The position numbers and the translations under genes were made by a program. From the NCBI GenBank assembly GCA_026702745.1, contig JAPPBT010000083.1:124001-188000 (forward strand): a stretch of DNA of 64,000 bases, read 5' to 3'. Source of the DNA: Gemmatimonadota bacterium. Its GTDB lineage: Bacteria > JAAXHH01. The notes beneath the pieces were generated by a model. It did no database searches. It was not told the DNA's origin and saw only the letters and a program-made list of their open reading frames with translations. Of this stretch, positions 17,701 to 24,952 are shown one piece after another; position 1 is the stretch's first letter; every line of letters begins with the position of its first letter.

Positions 17701-17828
17701 CGCATATTCGTGGCCGGCTGCCGGGCCTCTGCTGCCGACTGATGCGCCTCCGCACCCGGCTAGCGCGCCTTCGCGGCTGGCTGTCGCCGCGGTCAATCAG
17801 ACGTATTTTGCGCCGTCTGCTACCTTGA
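14742..17828 (+). CDS. UvrD/PcrA-like SF1 helicase with N-terminal nuclease-like domain
   Basis: A 1028-residue ATP-dependent DNA helicase. The Walker A motif is LAPAGSGKT (347-355), Walker B is DEVQD (549-553), and the late motifs are TTIHRSKGDEYKG (about 908-920) and VALTRAEERL (about 953). Ahead of it, residues 180-290 resemble the Vsr/DUF559 branch of the PD-(D/E)xK fold: D205, then ExDG at E249-D251, then LGIREVIRFSG. A seven-copy pentapeptide repeat (209-243) sits between those acidic residues. The ATG at 14742 with TAGGAG upstream was chosen over a TTG at 14670. The tail is very basic. A role in DNA repair or defence is inferred. Confidence 0.85.
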   Translation: MVETHSADAVQSAVAMQSKERLSAACPVPFSPDEVSQWERKGRGLAVFRCPDTFSLPEVESRPGTAILVDPDEGREIPGEPDRLVLKLTSRCTPHLNSVVNRIVLPAYRRYIPLYLFASWKEEDLDTGAVRMPDKEEIEAAILPLLKEQLRYLLAFTCVVFPNTEALYASRKPWLTPLEVMMREGLTRAGLPHRLHVRLGPACVDALVGDPHDVDPPDGDPHDVDPHDGDPHDGDLHDGDPYSGAVAVEIDGRAFDRDDRLRTDTVLIEKLGIREVIRFSGSEVVHDLDACVEKVRSTLTARGSGTGQGHGTGPANEPPIRIPDPKPGLAGEQARCLDPRAGVVLTLAPAGSGKTRVLTRRVVEAVRGGIKPDRILCVVFNKAASEVMSERIHGDAGLHGVHIRTLHSLGFEICRQAPGSPYTGYGVVTEQTLPGGLTDLFRKVLKADFEQHAAALPYPFPEHLVVAYEEAASRYRRTLMPIGGDDSGVEIEGFDGDQARRISEDVDSRMKEKALMTFDEQLFRAVEILLEHPATRSVYLHRFDSVLVDEVQDLTPVQFLMLRLLSLPLNNLFAVGDDDQMINTFTGADPENIRSFQRWYPGAAIHTLGANYRCRPDIVTRSASVISHNVNRFDKPIRPVQTKAGPARDTIRVIACPSLESETDAVVRTIRRWRKGGYGYGDMAVLVRVQSIAAPLQSAFKEADLPFDPMDAGALFQSHAGRTLGAYLDVIACNQRADPRSYALSLSFPSRRLSNEQLREAAALGHRFFERTDRLHRDVSASLEEYRGAIEILRGVYTSPDGSPVAFLEDLLDRTGLGAYYKRQEENSRQRMGASDVESIDSIRQIAARYACKTAFVESYLGTMAAETTENQMDRLYAGASLAESGNDAKSAEMPVDTSSGSDRVTITTIHRSKGDEYKGVILFNVVEDILPHRRMTGSEADIEEERRVFYVALTRAEERLCITTQRKHPSRFLAEMKSAAGGSLLSHIRGRLPGLCCRLMRLRTRLARLRGWLSPRSIRRILRRLLP
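15366..15470. repeat. 15-bp tandem repeat, seven copies, inside the helicase gene
   Basis: Seven in-frame 15-bp units of the type ggcgacccgcacgat encode G/V-D-P-H/P-D pentapeptides. All units keep the frame. Variation is limited to a few positions, mainly the first codon (ggc or gtc) and the His codon. Confidence 0.95.
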
Positions 17829-18968
17829 TCCGCCTGCCGCGTCCACTGGCCAGGTCTCGAGCCCGTCCGGGGTCAGGACGGCGTACGAACGGGCCAGGTT
17901 CGCCACAGGACAGCTGTGTACCGGCACTATGCGGATCTTCGACCCGATGGCCAGGTCGAACCCGTTGCGCGCGACCATACCGTGCTCCTCCGAGACTTTT
18001 TCGACGATCATTTCGCAATCGGACTCGAGGTATCCAGAAGCCGGATAGGCCGTGCCAAAGCCCTGGTTACCCGTCATGCCGTGGACACCCGTATCCGAAG
18101 TCAGCGTCTTCGACCCGGCGTCCGTCACGAAGTAGTGTTCGTTCCTGCTGATCACCGTAGACAGCACTGTCAGGGAGACGTCGACAACCCGGGCTACGCC
18201 CACGCGTATGGGGAGCAGATCGAGAAAAACATAGTTCCCGGGCCTGATTTCCGTGATTCCGTCGAAACGCTCCGCGGCCAGGACGGCCGGCGTAGCGCCC
18301 ACGGAAACCTCCCGGACTGGAACGCCGTCCGCCTGCAAGGCATCGCGCACGGCGACCATGGTTTGCCGCTCCGATTCGGCGACCCCGGCGGCCTCTTCCC
18401 TGGATTTCGAACCGTACACGTGGCCTGCGTGGGAGAGGATGCCGCGGAATTCCAGGTTGTCATGGTCGTGGATCAGCCCGGCCAGCTCCCCGATACGTGG
18501 GTCGTCGGGCAGTAGGCCGCACCGATGCAGTCCCACGTCGATTTTAAGAAACAGTCCGACGGTCCGCCCATGGGCCGCCGCGCACTCGCCCGCCACCTGG
18601 ATGCCTTCCTTCGAGTCGGTCACCACGCGCAAGTCGGTGCCATGAGCCTTTACGGCGGACAGCAGCCGGTCCCACTTCGGCGGCGATACCACCGGCCGGG
18701 CGACGGTGATGAACTCGAACCCGCCCTCGATGAAGACCTGCGCCTCGACCACCGTTGCGACAGTGACGCCCGATGCACCCAGACCGATCTGCCTTCGTCC
18801 GATTTCCAGGGACTTGTGGGTCTTGATGTGGGGACGCAGCGCGACGCCGTGCCGGTCCGCCAGGTCCTGCATGGCGCGCAGATTGCCCATCATTCGGGTC
18901 TCATCGAGCAATACGACGGGCGTTTCCACCTTGTTGAGCATCTCGTCTGTGTGCATGGCTGGATCCAT
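17820..18968 (-). CDS. D-threonine aldolase / D-serine dehydratase-type PLP enzyme (alanine racemase N-terminal fold)
   Basis: A 382-residue fold-type III PLP enzyme. The Schiff-base lysine is K49 in RPHIKTHK. A C-terminal metal site, HSC in PVHSCPVANL, is typical of metal-dependent D-threonine aldolases and eukaryotic-type D-serine dehydratases. It likely degrades a D-amino or beta-hydroxy-D-amino acid. A DAGSKTLTSD block supports the same family. Its 3' end overlaps the convergent helicase gene by 9 bp. A consensus TATAAT lies at 19018-19013 on the minus strand, about 45 bp upstream of the start, but without a matching -35. Confidence 0.85.
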   Translation of the reverse strand: MDPAMHTDEMLNKVETPVVLLDETRMMGNLRAMQDLADRHGVALRPHIKTHKSLEIGRRQIGLGASGVTVATVVEAQVFIEGGFEFITVARPVVSPPKWDRLLSAVKAHGTDLRVVTDSKEGIQVAGECAAAHGRTVGLFLKIDVGLHRCGLLPDDPRIGELAGLIHDHDNLEFRGILSHAGHVYGSKSREEAAGVAESERQTMVAVRDALQADGVPVREVSVGATPAVLAAERFDGITEIRPGNYVFLDLLPIRVGVARVVDVSLTVLSTVISRNEHYFVTDAGSKTLTSDTGVHGMTGNQGFGTAYPASGYLESDCEMIVEKVSEEHGMVARNGFDLAIGSKIRIVPVHSCPVANLARSYAVLTPDGLETWPVDAAGGSR

Positions 18969-19050
18969 AACCGTGTCACCGATGGGTAATGCGCCGCGTT
19001 GGATGTTCCTAGATTATACGAAGCGCGTCAACCCCGCGGTGCGTGTCCGC

Positions 19051-19140
19051 CCGGCCATCCTACCACCCAGGCCATCCACCCAGGCTATCCTACTACCCAG
19101 GCCATCCTACCTCCCCGGCCATCAACCCCGGTCGTCCTTC
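19051..19140. repeat. imperfect 13-17 bp repeat array, about six copies
   Basis: Units of the form ccaggccatcctac follow one another with drifting length in the gap between the PLP enzyme and the SnoaL-like gene. There are no unique spacers, so it is a degenerate minisatellite and not a CRISPR. A perfect TTGACA follows at 19169-19174 but lacks a good -10. Confidence 0.7.
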
Positions 19141-19249
19141 CCGTCCGCCTTTCGTGCAGTTTTCCAACTTGACACGGCATACAAATGAAAGGCACATTTT
19201 GCCGTGGAATAACTGGAAAAAGTCCACAAATCACCTTGGGGAGCCTAGC

Positions 19250-19618
19250 ATGGATCGACCGAAAGCGGCGGACCTGGCAAGGCTGTACGTTGAGCGATCG
19301 AATCGTCACGTGCTGGACGATGTGTTTCCCCTGTTCGACCCTGAAGCCACCTACCGGTCGTCGCAGTTCGGTCTGTTCGAGGGTCTGGACCAGATCCGGG
19401 ACATGATGACCGGTTTCTTTGCCACCTTTCCCGACGTGCACTGGACAGTGGAAGACTATCGCGCGGAATCTGACGACACGGCTTCCTTCGAGTTCACGAT
19501 GCGGGCTAGCCATGCCGAAACAGGGCAGGCCGTGGAGCGCCGGGGGCTCGAAACGATCACCTTCACGGAGGAAGGACTGATCCGCCACGTCGAGGTCGAA
19601 GTCCTGCAGTCAGGTTGA
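19250..19618 (+). CDS. SnoaL-like / NTF2-fold protein
   Basis: A small 122-residue protein of the NTF2-like superfamily, as judged by the pattern LYVERSNRHVLDD, FDPEATYRSSQ.G.FEGLDQIR, FFATFPDVHWTVEDY and the late ITFTEEGLIRHVEVE. Members are small enzymes (polyketide cyclase, isomerase) or ligand binders; the fold alone gives no function. The ATG is preceded by GGGGAG at 6-nt spacing, which selects it over an open frame extending 69 codons upstream through the repeat region. A threonine dehydratase gene follows on the same strand. Confidence 0.75.
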   Translation: MDRPKAADLARLYVERSNRHVLDDVFPLFDPEATYRSSQFGLFEGLDQIRDMMTGFFATFPDVHWTVEDYRAESDDTASFEFTMRASHAETGQAVERRGLETITFTEEGLIRHVEVEVLQSG

Positions 19619-19705
19619 TTGGTGGCCGGCCGGACTGACACGCAACCAGATTGACGGGCCGGCCGAAATCTTCCAAACGCGCTGTTTGCAGATCGTCTCC
19701 AGATA

Positions 19706-20665
19706 ATGCATCCCCTACTCCCCGAAATACTTGGCGCGGAAGAACGCATCAAATCCCGTGTCCTGCAAACGCCCCTGATCCACTCCATGCCGCTTTCAAC
19801 CCAAACCGGGGCGGATGTCTACTTGAAGATGGAAAGCGAGCAGCACACCAATTCCTTCAAGGCACGCGGGGCCATGAACAAGGTGCTGTCGTTGACCGGG
19901 GAGGAGATGTCACGGGGCGTGGTGACGTCCTCGACGGGCAACCACGCGCAGGGCGTCGCCCGGGCCTGCATGATCACCGATTGTCCGGGGACGATCTTTT
20001 TGCCCAAAGGCGTCGATCCTTCCAAGATAGAAGCGATCAAACAGTATCCTGTTGACCTGGTCTTCCACAACGGCAACCCGCTCGAAACGGAATTGCATGC
20101 CAAGCAGCAGGCTGCCGTCCTGGGCAGGACCTGGATTTCGCCCTATAACGATCCGCAGATCATCGGCGGCCAGGGAACGATCGGCATCGAGCTGTCGCAG
20201 CAACTGCCCGCCATCGACGATGTGTTCGTTACCGTCGGCGGCGGCGGGCTGATCGGCGGGATCGCCGTTTATCTGAAGTCGCATAGACCCGGCACGCGGA
20301 TCATCGGCTGCCAGCCCGAACGGTCGGCGGCCATGTATCACTGCGTTCGCGCGGGACGCATCGTCAGCACCGAGCACGGCGAAACGCTTTCCGACGGTTC
20401 GGCAGGCGATGTGGAGCCGGGATCGATCACCTTCCCGGTCTGCCGCGACCTGGTCGACGATTACATCCTGGTCCCGGAGCAGGAAATCGGCGACGCCATC
20501 CGGTTCATGGTCCACGAGCACCACAAAATCGTCGAAGGCGCCGCCGGCGTTGCCGTGGCCAGCCTGCTTCAACAGAAAGATCAATTCCGTGGGCATACCG
20601 TGGTCCTTGTCATCTGCGGCGCAAACATTGCCGCCTCCACGCTCAGGACCGTACTGGCATCTTGA
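19706..20665 (+). CDS. threonine/serine dehydratase-family PLP enzyme
   Basis: Fold-type II PLP enzyme of 319 residues, expected to deaminate threonine or serine, or to act as a related hydroxy-amino-acid dehydratase or racemase. K52 in NSFKARGAMNK binds PLP; STGNHAQG is the substrate loop and GGGGLIGG the phosphate cup. There is no C-terminal ACT regulatory domain, so it resembles catabolic TdcB or serine-racemase-like enzymes more than biosynthetic IlvA. The sulfatase gene starts 77 bp downstream. Confidence 0.85.
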   Translation: MHPLLPEILGAEERIKSRVLQTPLIHSMPLSTQTGADVYLKMESEQHTNSFKARGAMNKVLSLTGEEMSRGVVTSSTGNHAQGVARACMITDCPGTIFLPKGVDPSKIEAIKQYPVDLVFHNGNPLETELHAKQQAAVLGRTWISPYNDPQIIGGQGTIGIELSQQLPAIDDVFVTVGGGGLIGGIAVYLKSHRPGTRIIGCQPERSAAMYHCVRAGRIVSTEHGETLSDGSAGDVEPGSITFPVCRDLVDDYILVPEQEIGDAIRFMVHEHHKIVEGAAGVAVASLLQQKDQFRGHTVVLVICGANIAASTLRTVLAS

Positions 20666-20742
20666 GTTTTAAGGTTCAGCCTACGACTTCATATCATTTC
20701 CCTATCGTCTCCTTGACACCTCTCAATATACGGAAAAGTCCT

Positions 20743-22155
20743 ATGCCCCAGTCACTTCCGAACATCCTTTTCATCATGTCCGACGACCACGCGTCGCACG
20801 CCATCAGCGCCTATGGCAGCCGGATCAACACAACGCCCCATATCGACCGCATCGCCGCGGAAGGCATGCGTTTCGACAACTGCTTCTGCACCAATTCCAT
20901 CTGCACCCCCAGCCGGGCGGCCATTCTGACGGGCACGTACAACCACGTAAACGGCGTCACCACCCTGTCTACCCACCTGGACGGCCGGCTGCTGAACTAT
21001 CCCAAGGTGCTGCAGGAACACGGGTACCAGACGGCGGTGGTGGGCAAGTGGCACCTGGGGCACGGCGGCATCCACGATCCTACGGGTTTCGACTACTGGA
21101 ACGTCCTGCCCGGCCAGGGCCTGTACCACGATCCCGAGATGATCGAGATGGGCGAGCGGTCGACGCGAAGCGGGTACACCACCGACCTGATCACCGATTA
21201 TTCGCTGGAATGGCTTCGCGGACGCGACCGGGATCGCCCCTTTTGCCTCATGGTGCATCACAAAGCACCGCACCGGCCCTGGGAGCCCGATGACAAACAC
21301 GCCGCGATGTACGAAGACGAGGATATCCCGGAGCCGGAGACCTTCGACGACGACTATGCCAACCGGGCCCAGGCTGCCGCGGCCGCCCGGATGCGCGTCG
21401 AACGCGATCTCAACGCCGAGGACCTGAAGGTGCCCGTGCCGGAGGGCCTGTCTCCAGCCGAAGAGAAAAGCTGGAAGTACCAGCGGTATATCAAGGACTA
21501 CCTGCGGTGCGTGGCCTCGATCGACGACAACGTAGGCAGGCTGCTGGACTTCATCGACGAAGAGGACATCGGCGAGGAAACCATCGTGATCTACACGTCG
21601 GACCAGGGATTTTTCCTCGGCGACCACGGCTGGTACGACAAGCGCTTCATGTACGAGGAATCCCTGCGCATGCCCTTCCTGATCCGCTACCCGCGGGAGG
21701 TGGCGCCGGGCAGCGTGAACGGCGACATGATCCTGAATGTCGACTTCCCGGTGACCTTCCTGGACTGTGCCGGCGTGGATATACCGTCCTCATTCCAGGG
21801 ACGCACGTTCCGGCCCCTGCTGAGCGCCGAGACCCCGGCCGATTGGCAGACGTCCATGTACTACCGGTACTGGATGCACGGCGCCCACCACAACGTCTGC
21901 GCCCACTACGGCGTCCGGACCCTGCGGTACAAGCTGATCTACTACTACGGCGATCCGCTCGGTCAGGAAGGCGCGATCGGCCCGAAGACGCAGCCGGAAT
22001 GGGAACTCTTCGACCTGGAAAAAGACCCCTGCGAGATGAACAGCGTGTACGCGGATCCCGAATACGCGGAGGTGGTCGCGGAGTTGAAGGCGGAGCTGGC
22101 GCGGCTGCAGGAGAAAGTAGGGGATGAGGCGTACGAAGCTCAGTTAGTTGACTGA
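20743..22155 (+). CDS. sulfatase (type I, formylglycine-dependent)
   Basis: A 470-residue alkaline-phosphatase-fold sulfatase. The modification motif C54-T-P-S-R-A carries the Cys converted to formylglycine. Metal-binding Asp14-Asp15 (IMSDDHASHA) and GKWHLGHGG are present, and the second metal site is seen at YTSDQGFFLGDHGWYDK. No signal peptide is evident, so it may be cytoplasmic, or a signal-bearing start was missed. The ATG at 20743 fits the family N-terminus; an upstream TTG at 20662 would overlap the previous gene. The substrate is probably a sulfated sugar or aryl sulfate. Confidence 0.9.
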   Translation: MPQSLPNILFIMSDDHASHAISAYGSRINTTPHIDRIAAEGMRFDNCFCTNSICTPSRAAILTGTYNHVNGVTTLSTHLDGRLLNYPKVLQEHGYQTAVVGKWHLGHGGIHDPTGFDYWNVLPGQGLYHDPEMIEMGERSTRSGYTTDLITDYSLEWLRGRDRDRPFCLMVHHKAPHRPWEPDDKHAAMYEDEDIPEPETFDDDYANRAQAAAAARMRVERDLNAEDLKVPVPEGLSPAEEKSWKYQRYIKDYLRCVASIDDNVGRLLDFIDEEDIGEETIVIYTSDQGFFLGDHGWYDKRFMYEESLRMPFLIRYPREVAPGSVNGDMILNVDFPVTFLDCAGVDIPSSFQGRTFRPLLSAETPADWQTSMYYRYWMHGAHHNVCAHYGVRTLRYKLIYYYGDPLGQEGAIGPKTQPEWELFDLEKDPCEMNSVYADPEYAEVVAELKAELARLQEKVGDEAYEAQLVD

Positions 22156-22224
22156 TTCAGTGGACACCTTTTTCGTTTTCCCAGCTTAGAATGGGCAGAC
22201 ATTACACATGGCAAAGTATATCAA

Positions 22225-22524
22225 ATGAACAAACCCATCACACCAGGCGAGATTCTGCTTGAGGAATATCTCAAGCCAATGGGCATTTCGCAGAACGCCA
22301 TGGCGCGTGCTGTCGGGGTTGCGCCTCGTGCAATCAACGAGATTGTACATGGACGCCGGTCGATTACGCCATCCATGTCGATTCGCTTTGGGGCCTTTTT
22401 CAATCAGTCAGACCAGTTCTGGCATGGGATACAGGTGGAATGTGACTTTAGAAAGCTTGCCAGGGACAGACTTCGTATCATCGACGGGATCCAACCTGCT
22501 GCGACACTGAATCGGAATCCCTGA
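22225..22524 (+). CDS. higA: HigA-family antitoxin (XRE helix-turn-helix), apparently orphan
   Basis: A 99-residue addiction-module antitoxin. The opening [18 protein letters not shown] is the HigA hallmark, followed by a helix-turn-helix ([20 protein letters not shown]) and the [13 protein letters not shown] segment. HigA normally follows its toxin gene higB; the 69 bp upstream contain no HigB-like frame and the next gene upstream is a sulfatase. It is therefore an orphan antitoxin or a remnant with regulatory activity. Base composition is more AT-rich than its neighbours, consistent with transfer. Confidence 0.88.
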   Translation: MNKPITPGEILLEEYLKPMGISQNAMARAVGVAPRAINEIVHGRRSITPSMSIRFGAFFNQSDQFWHGIQVECDFRKLARDRLRIIDGIQPAATLNRNP

Positions 22525-22578
22525 CTCGTGCGCGAAGGGTGGATCAACTCCTTAGCAATGGAAATGAGATGCGTACCG

Positions 22579-22821
22579 ATGATCAAATCGACCTTAAACG
22601 AGAAATGGCAGACTACCATCCCGGCCGATGTACGTAAAGCACTTCGACTCAAGCCACGGCAACGGCTTATCTATGAGTTGATTCCAGGCGGGGTCGTGGT
22701 GAAAGTCGAGTCTGAAACGCTTAAGGATCTGTATGGCTTACTCGCAGATGGCAAACCATCCACATCGAAGACCGAGGAACGAAGCGCTGTGCGAGCAGCC
22801 AGAGCGGCAAGATATAAATAA
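22579..22821 (+). CDS. AbrB/MazE/VapB-type antitoxin
   Basis: An 80-residue protein with an N-terminal SpoVT/AbrB swapped-hairpin DNA-binding domain (KSTLNEKWQTTIPADVRKAL, then RLKPRQRLIYEL) and a charged tail that would bind a toxin. The ATG at 22579 gives the family-like start; a GTG at 22528 and an ATG at 22558 are in frame upstream but unsupported by ribosome sites. Its stop overlaps the first codons of a PIN-domain remnant, the arrangement expected of a vapBC pair. Confidence 0.85.
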   Translation: MIKSTLNEKWQTTIPADVRKALRLKPRQRLIYELIPGGVVVKVESETLKDLYGLLADGKPSTSKTEERSAVRAARAARYK

Positions 22822-22822
22822 C

Positions 22823-22939
22823 AAGTTCCTGCTGGACACCAATGCGCTTCTGCGAATCCTTCGAGGCGACCACGTAGCGACATTCGACAGGGACTTTGAC
22901 CGGTTCCACGACGTTATACGCTGGCAGTTCAGCAGTTAG
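22823..22939 (+). pseudogene. VapC-like PIN-domain toxin remnant with internal deletion
   Basis: Reads KFLLDTNALLRILRGD, the PIN N-terminus with its first catalytic Asp, joined directly to HVATFDRDFDRF, the PIN C-terminal block with its late acidic residues. Some 80-90 central residues of a normal VapC (about 130 residues) are missing, including the middle acidic residues. The frame is kept and ends at a TAG. No start codon is obvious, so the piece is probably not translated or is inactive. Confidence 0.75.
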
Positions 22940-22974
22940 GCCACTTCTTTCGGCAAGCCAATCCACCAACAAAC

Positions 22975-23013
22975 AAAAAGGCATCCGGGACCAAATGTCC
23001 TGGATGCCTTTTT
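22975..23013. terminator. bidirectional rho-independent terminator
   Basis: A 17-bp stem with one G-T pair (22975-22991 with 22997-23013) closes a 5-base loop CAAAT. It is flanked by A5 on one side and T5 on the other, so it can end transcripts from both directions. It lies between the toxin-antitoxin remnants and the convergent radical SAM gene. Confidence 0.9.
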
Positions 23014-23116
23014 AATAGCAACAGCTTTATCAGTGTTTTACGTCTGATCGATCAGCCGCCGCCGGCCAGCAATCAGCCAACGGCCCGGTCGTAGATCAGG
23101 TGCCACTGGCCGCCGA

Positions 23117-24907
23117 TCAGGCGTCGCCCGCTGCCACCTTGCCCTGGGTGGGCTGGAAGTGTACCGCGGCGATGGCCTCGCGTACCTTGTCCACGTTCTC
23201 GGTGAACAGAATACCGAGCTGGGTCAGCGTCCGGTCCATCCGCGTGTTCTTGTCGTGCACGGGGAAGATGTGCAGGTTCTGGACCCGTGCTCTCACATCG
23301 TCCACCATCTCGCCGGCCATGACGACCAGGTCGGAGTCCTTTAGCGCGGAGATCCTCTCCTCGCTGAACTCTTCCACGCGGATGTTCATCTCGGCCAGGA
23401 ACGTGCGGAGCACCCGGCTCACGTCCACGTTGGATACGGCCAGGAGTACGCGCTTGTAGCGGTCCGGCGACAGCGACACGTTCTCGGCGCGGAGATCGGA
23501 CAGGTACTCTTTGTGCTCCTTGAACCACCGCTGAAGGATAGAGTAGCCGTTCAGGCGCAGCAGGCCATTGCGCAGTTGCCGCGCGGCTTCCCGCTTGTTG
23601 AGCCTGATCGCGTTGAATGCGGCGCTGGCGAGCTTGTAAGCGATGCGGTGCGGCGCGTACATGCCCTTCATGCCTTCCATCACCGTGTTGACCAGTTCGT
23701 AGCGGGTCATGTTCGGGATGGGGTGGTTGGCATGATGCCCGTCGTAATGGCTCCAGTCGCTGCTCAGGTACTCCCCGCCCTGCAGATCGTAGCGGATCGT
23801 GTCTTCGGAACCGGGCAGGTAGGTCAGGATCATGCACTGCGATGTCGCCAGGTCTTTCTTCCTGGCGAACTCGAACTGGGTCTTGATGGTCTCCGGATGA
23901 TCCGAATCGGCGCCGGCGATGAACATGGCGTGGAGATCGATCCCGTGACCGTGAATCGCGTCTATCGCGACTTCCACGTCGTGCGCGGTCTCTTTCTTGC
24001 CGTATAGCTCCAGGGCGGTCTCGTCGATGGACTCGAATCCGACCATCACGCGGTCGCATCCCGCCTCGCGCATCTTCTTCATCAGCTCCGGCTGCTTCGA
24101 GATCTCGTGGCGCATCTGCGCCGCCCACGGAATGATCAGCTTCCGGTCGATCATCCCCTGCATGATGGCCATAGTGCGGTCCACCGGCACGTTGAAGATG
24201 TCGTCGGCGAAGAAGAGATAGCTGAAATTCGGCATCTTCGTGTAGGCTTCCAGCATATCGAGCACGCGCTCGACGGAATGGCCGCGCAACTTATGCCCGT
24301 TCAGCTTGGTCACCGTGCAGAAACTGCAATCCCAGGGACAGCCCCGCTGCGTCTGGATCGACATGATGTCCAGCCGGTTGGAAGGCACCAGGCTGAAGTC
24401 CGGGATGGGCAGCACGTCGAGATCCTCCGCCTTGGGTCGTTCCGGGTTGTGGACCGGCCGACCGTCCTCGATCCAGGACAGGTTTGCGATGCCGCGGTGG
24501 TCGGCGCCGGACTCCAGGCTCCGGACCAGTTCGACCAGGGCCTCCTCACCCTCTCCGCGCACGACGAAGTCACAGTGCTGCAGGGCTTCATCGGGCACGA
24601 ACGTCGGATGCGTTCCACCCATCACGATCGTCTTCTCCGGAAAGACGTTCCGGATGAAATCGGCGTACTGGTAGGACCCGGGGGCCGTGGACGTCAGGGA
24701 GGAGATGCAGATCAGATCGGCTTCCCCGAACTCGTTCGTATCGATGTCCTCCACCTCTTCCAGCATCACCCGGACGCCGTAGCCCAGGTTCTGCATGATC
24801 GTCGCGAGCACCAGACTGCCGATCCGCGGGATGTAGGCGTCCGAATACACGTGGAGGTGAGAGGACTTCGGTTCGAGAAAGAGGATGTGCTTGATACTTT
24901 TACGCAT
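23117..24907 (-). CDS. cobalamin-binding radical SAM protein
   Basis: A 596-residue protein with an N-terminal B12-binding-like Rossmann domain (1-145, with MGGTHPTF and RGEGEEAL). The radical SAM domain follows, and its [4Fe-4S] cysteines are C190, C194 and C197 (RGCPWDCSFC). The order matches B12-radical SAM methyltransferases, BchE-like cyclases and related enzymes. A C-terminal segment of about 100 residues (485-585) looks like an extra small alpha/beta domain (RVLLAVSNVDVSRVLRTFL) not normally found there. AGGAG precedes the ATG. It lies 45 bp downstream of carA. The reaction is unknown. Confidence 0.85.
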   Translation of the reverse strand: MRKSIKHILFLEPKSSHLHVYSDAYIPRIGSLVLATIMQNLGYGVRVMLEEVEDIDTNEFGEADLICISSLTSTAPGSYQYADFIRNVFPEKTIVMGGTHPTFVPDEALQHCDFVVRGEGEEALVELVRSLESGADHRGIANLSWIEDGRPVHNPERPKAEDLDVLPIPDFSLVPSNRLDIMSIQTQRGCPWDCSFCTVTKLNGHKLRGHSVERVLDMLEAYTKMPNFSYLFFADDIFNVPVDRTMAIMQGMIDRKLIIPWAAQMRHEISKQPELMKKMREAGCDRVMVGFESIDETALELYGKKETAHDVEVAIDAIHGHGIDLHAMFIAGADSDHPETIKTQFEFARKKDLATSQCMILTYLPGSEDTIRYDLQGGEYLSSDWSHYDGHHANHPIPNMTRYELVNTVMEGMKGMYAPHRIAYKLASAAFNAIRLNKREAARQLRNGLLRLNGYSILQRWFKEHKEYLSDLRAENVSLSPDRYKRVLLAVSNVDVSRVLRTFLAEMNIRVEEFSEERISALKDSDLVVMAGEMVDDVRARVQNLHIFPVHDKNTRMDRTLTQLGILFTENVDKVREAIAAVHFQPTQGKVAAGDA

Positions 24908-24952
24908 TGCTTGCTCCTGTAGAAACCGTCCGGAAAAGCACCGTCGGCGGGT

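Noticed and set aside
19051-19140. Possible CRISPR array
   Set aside because: Units are only 13-17 bp, vary in length and have no unique spacers; no cas genes are near.
19169-19174. Promoter at a perfect TTGACA before the SnoaL-like gene
   Set aside because: No acceptable -10 hexamer occurs at 16-18 bp.
22156-22224. higB toxin gene upstream of higA
   Set aside because: Only 69 bp are available and no RelE-like residues are encoded.
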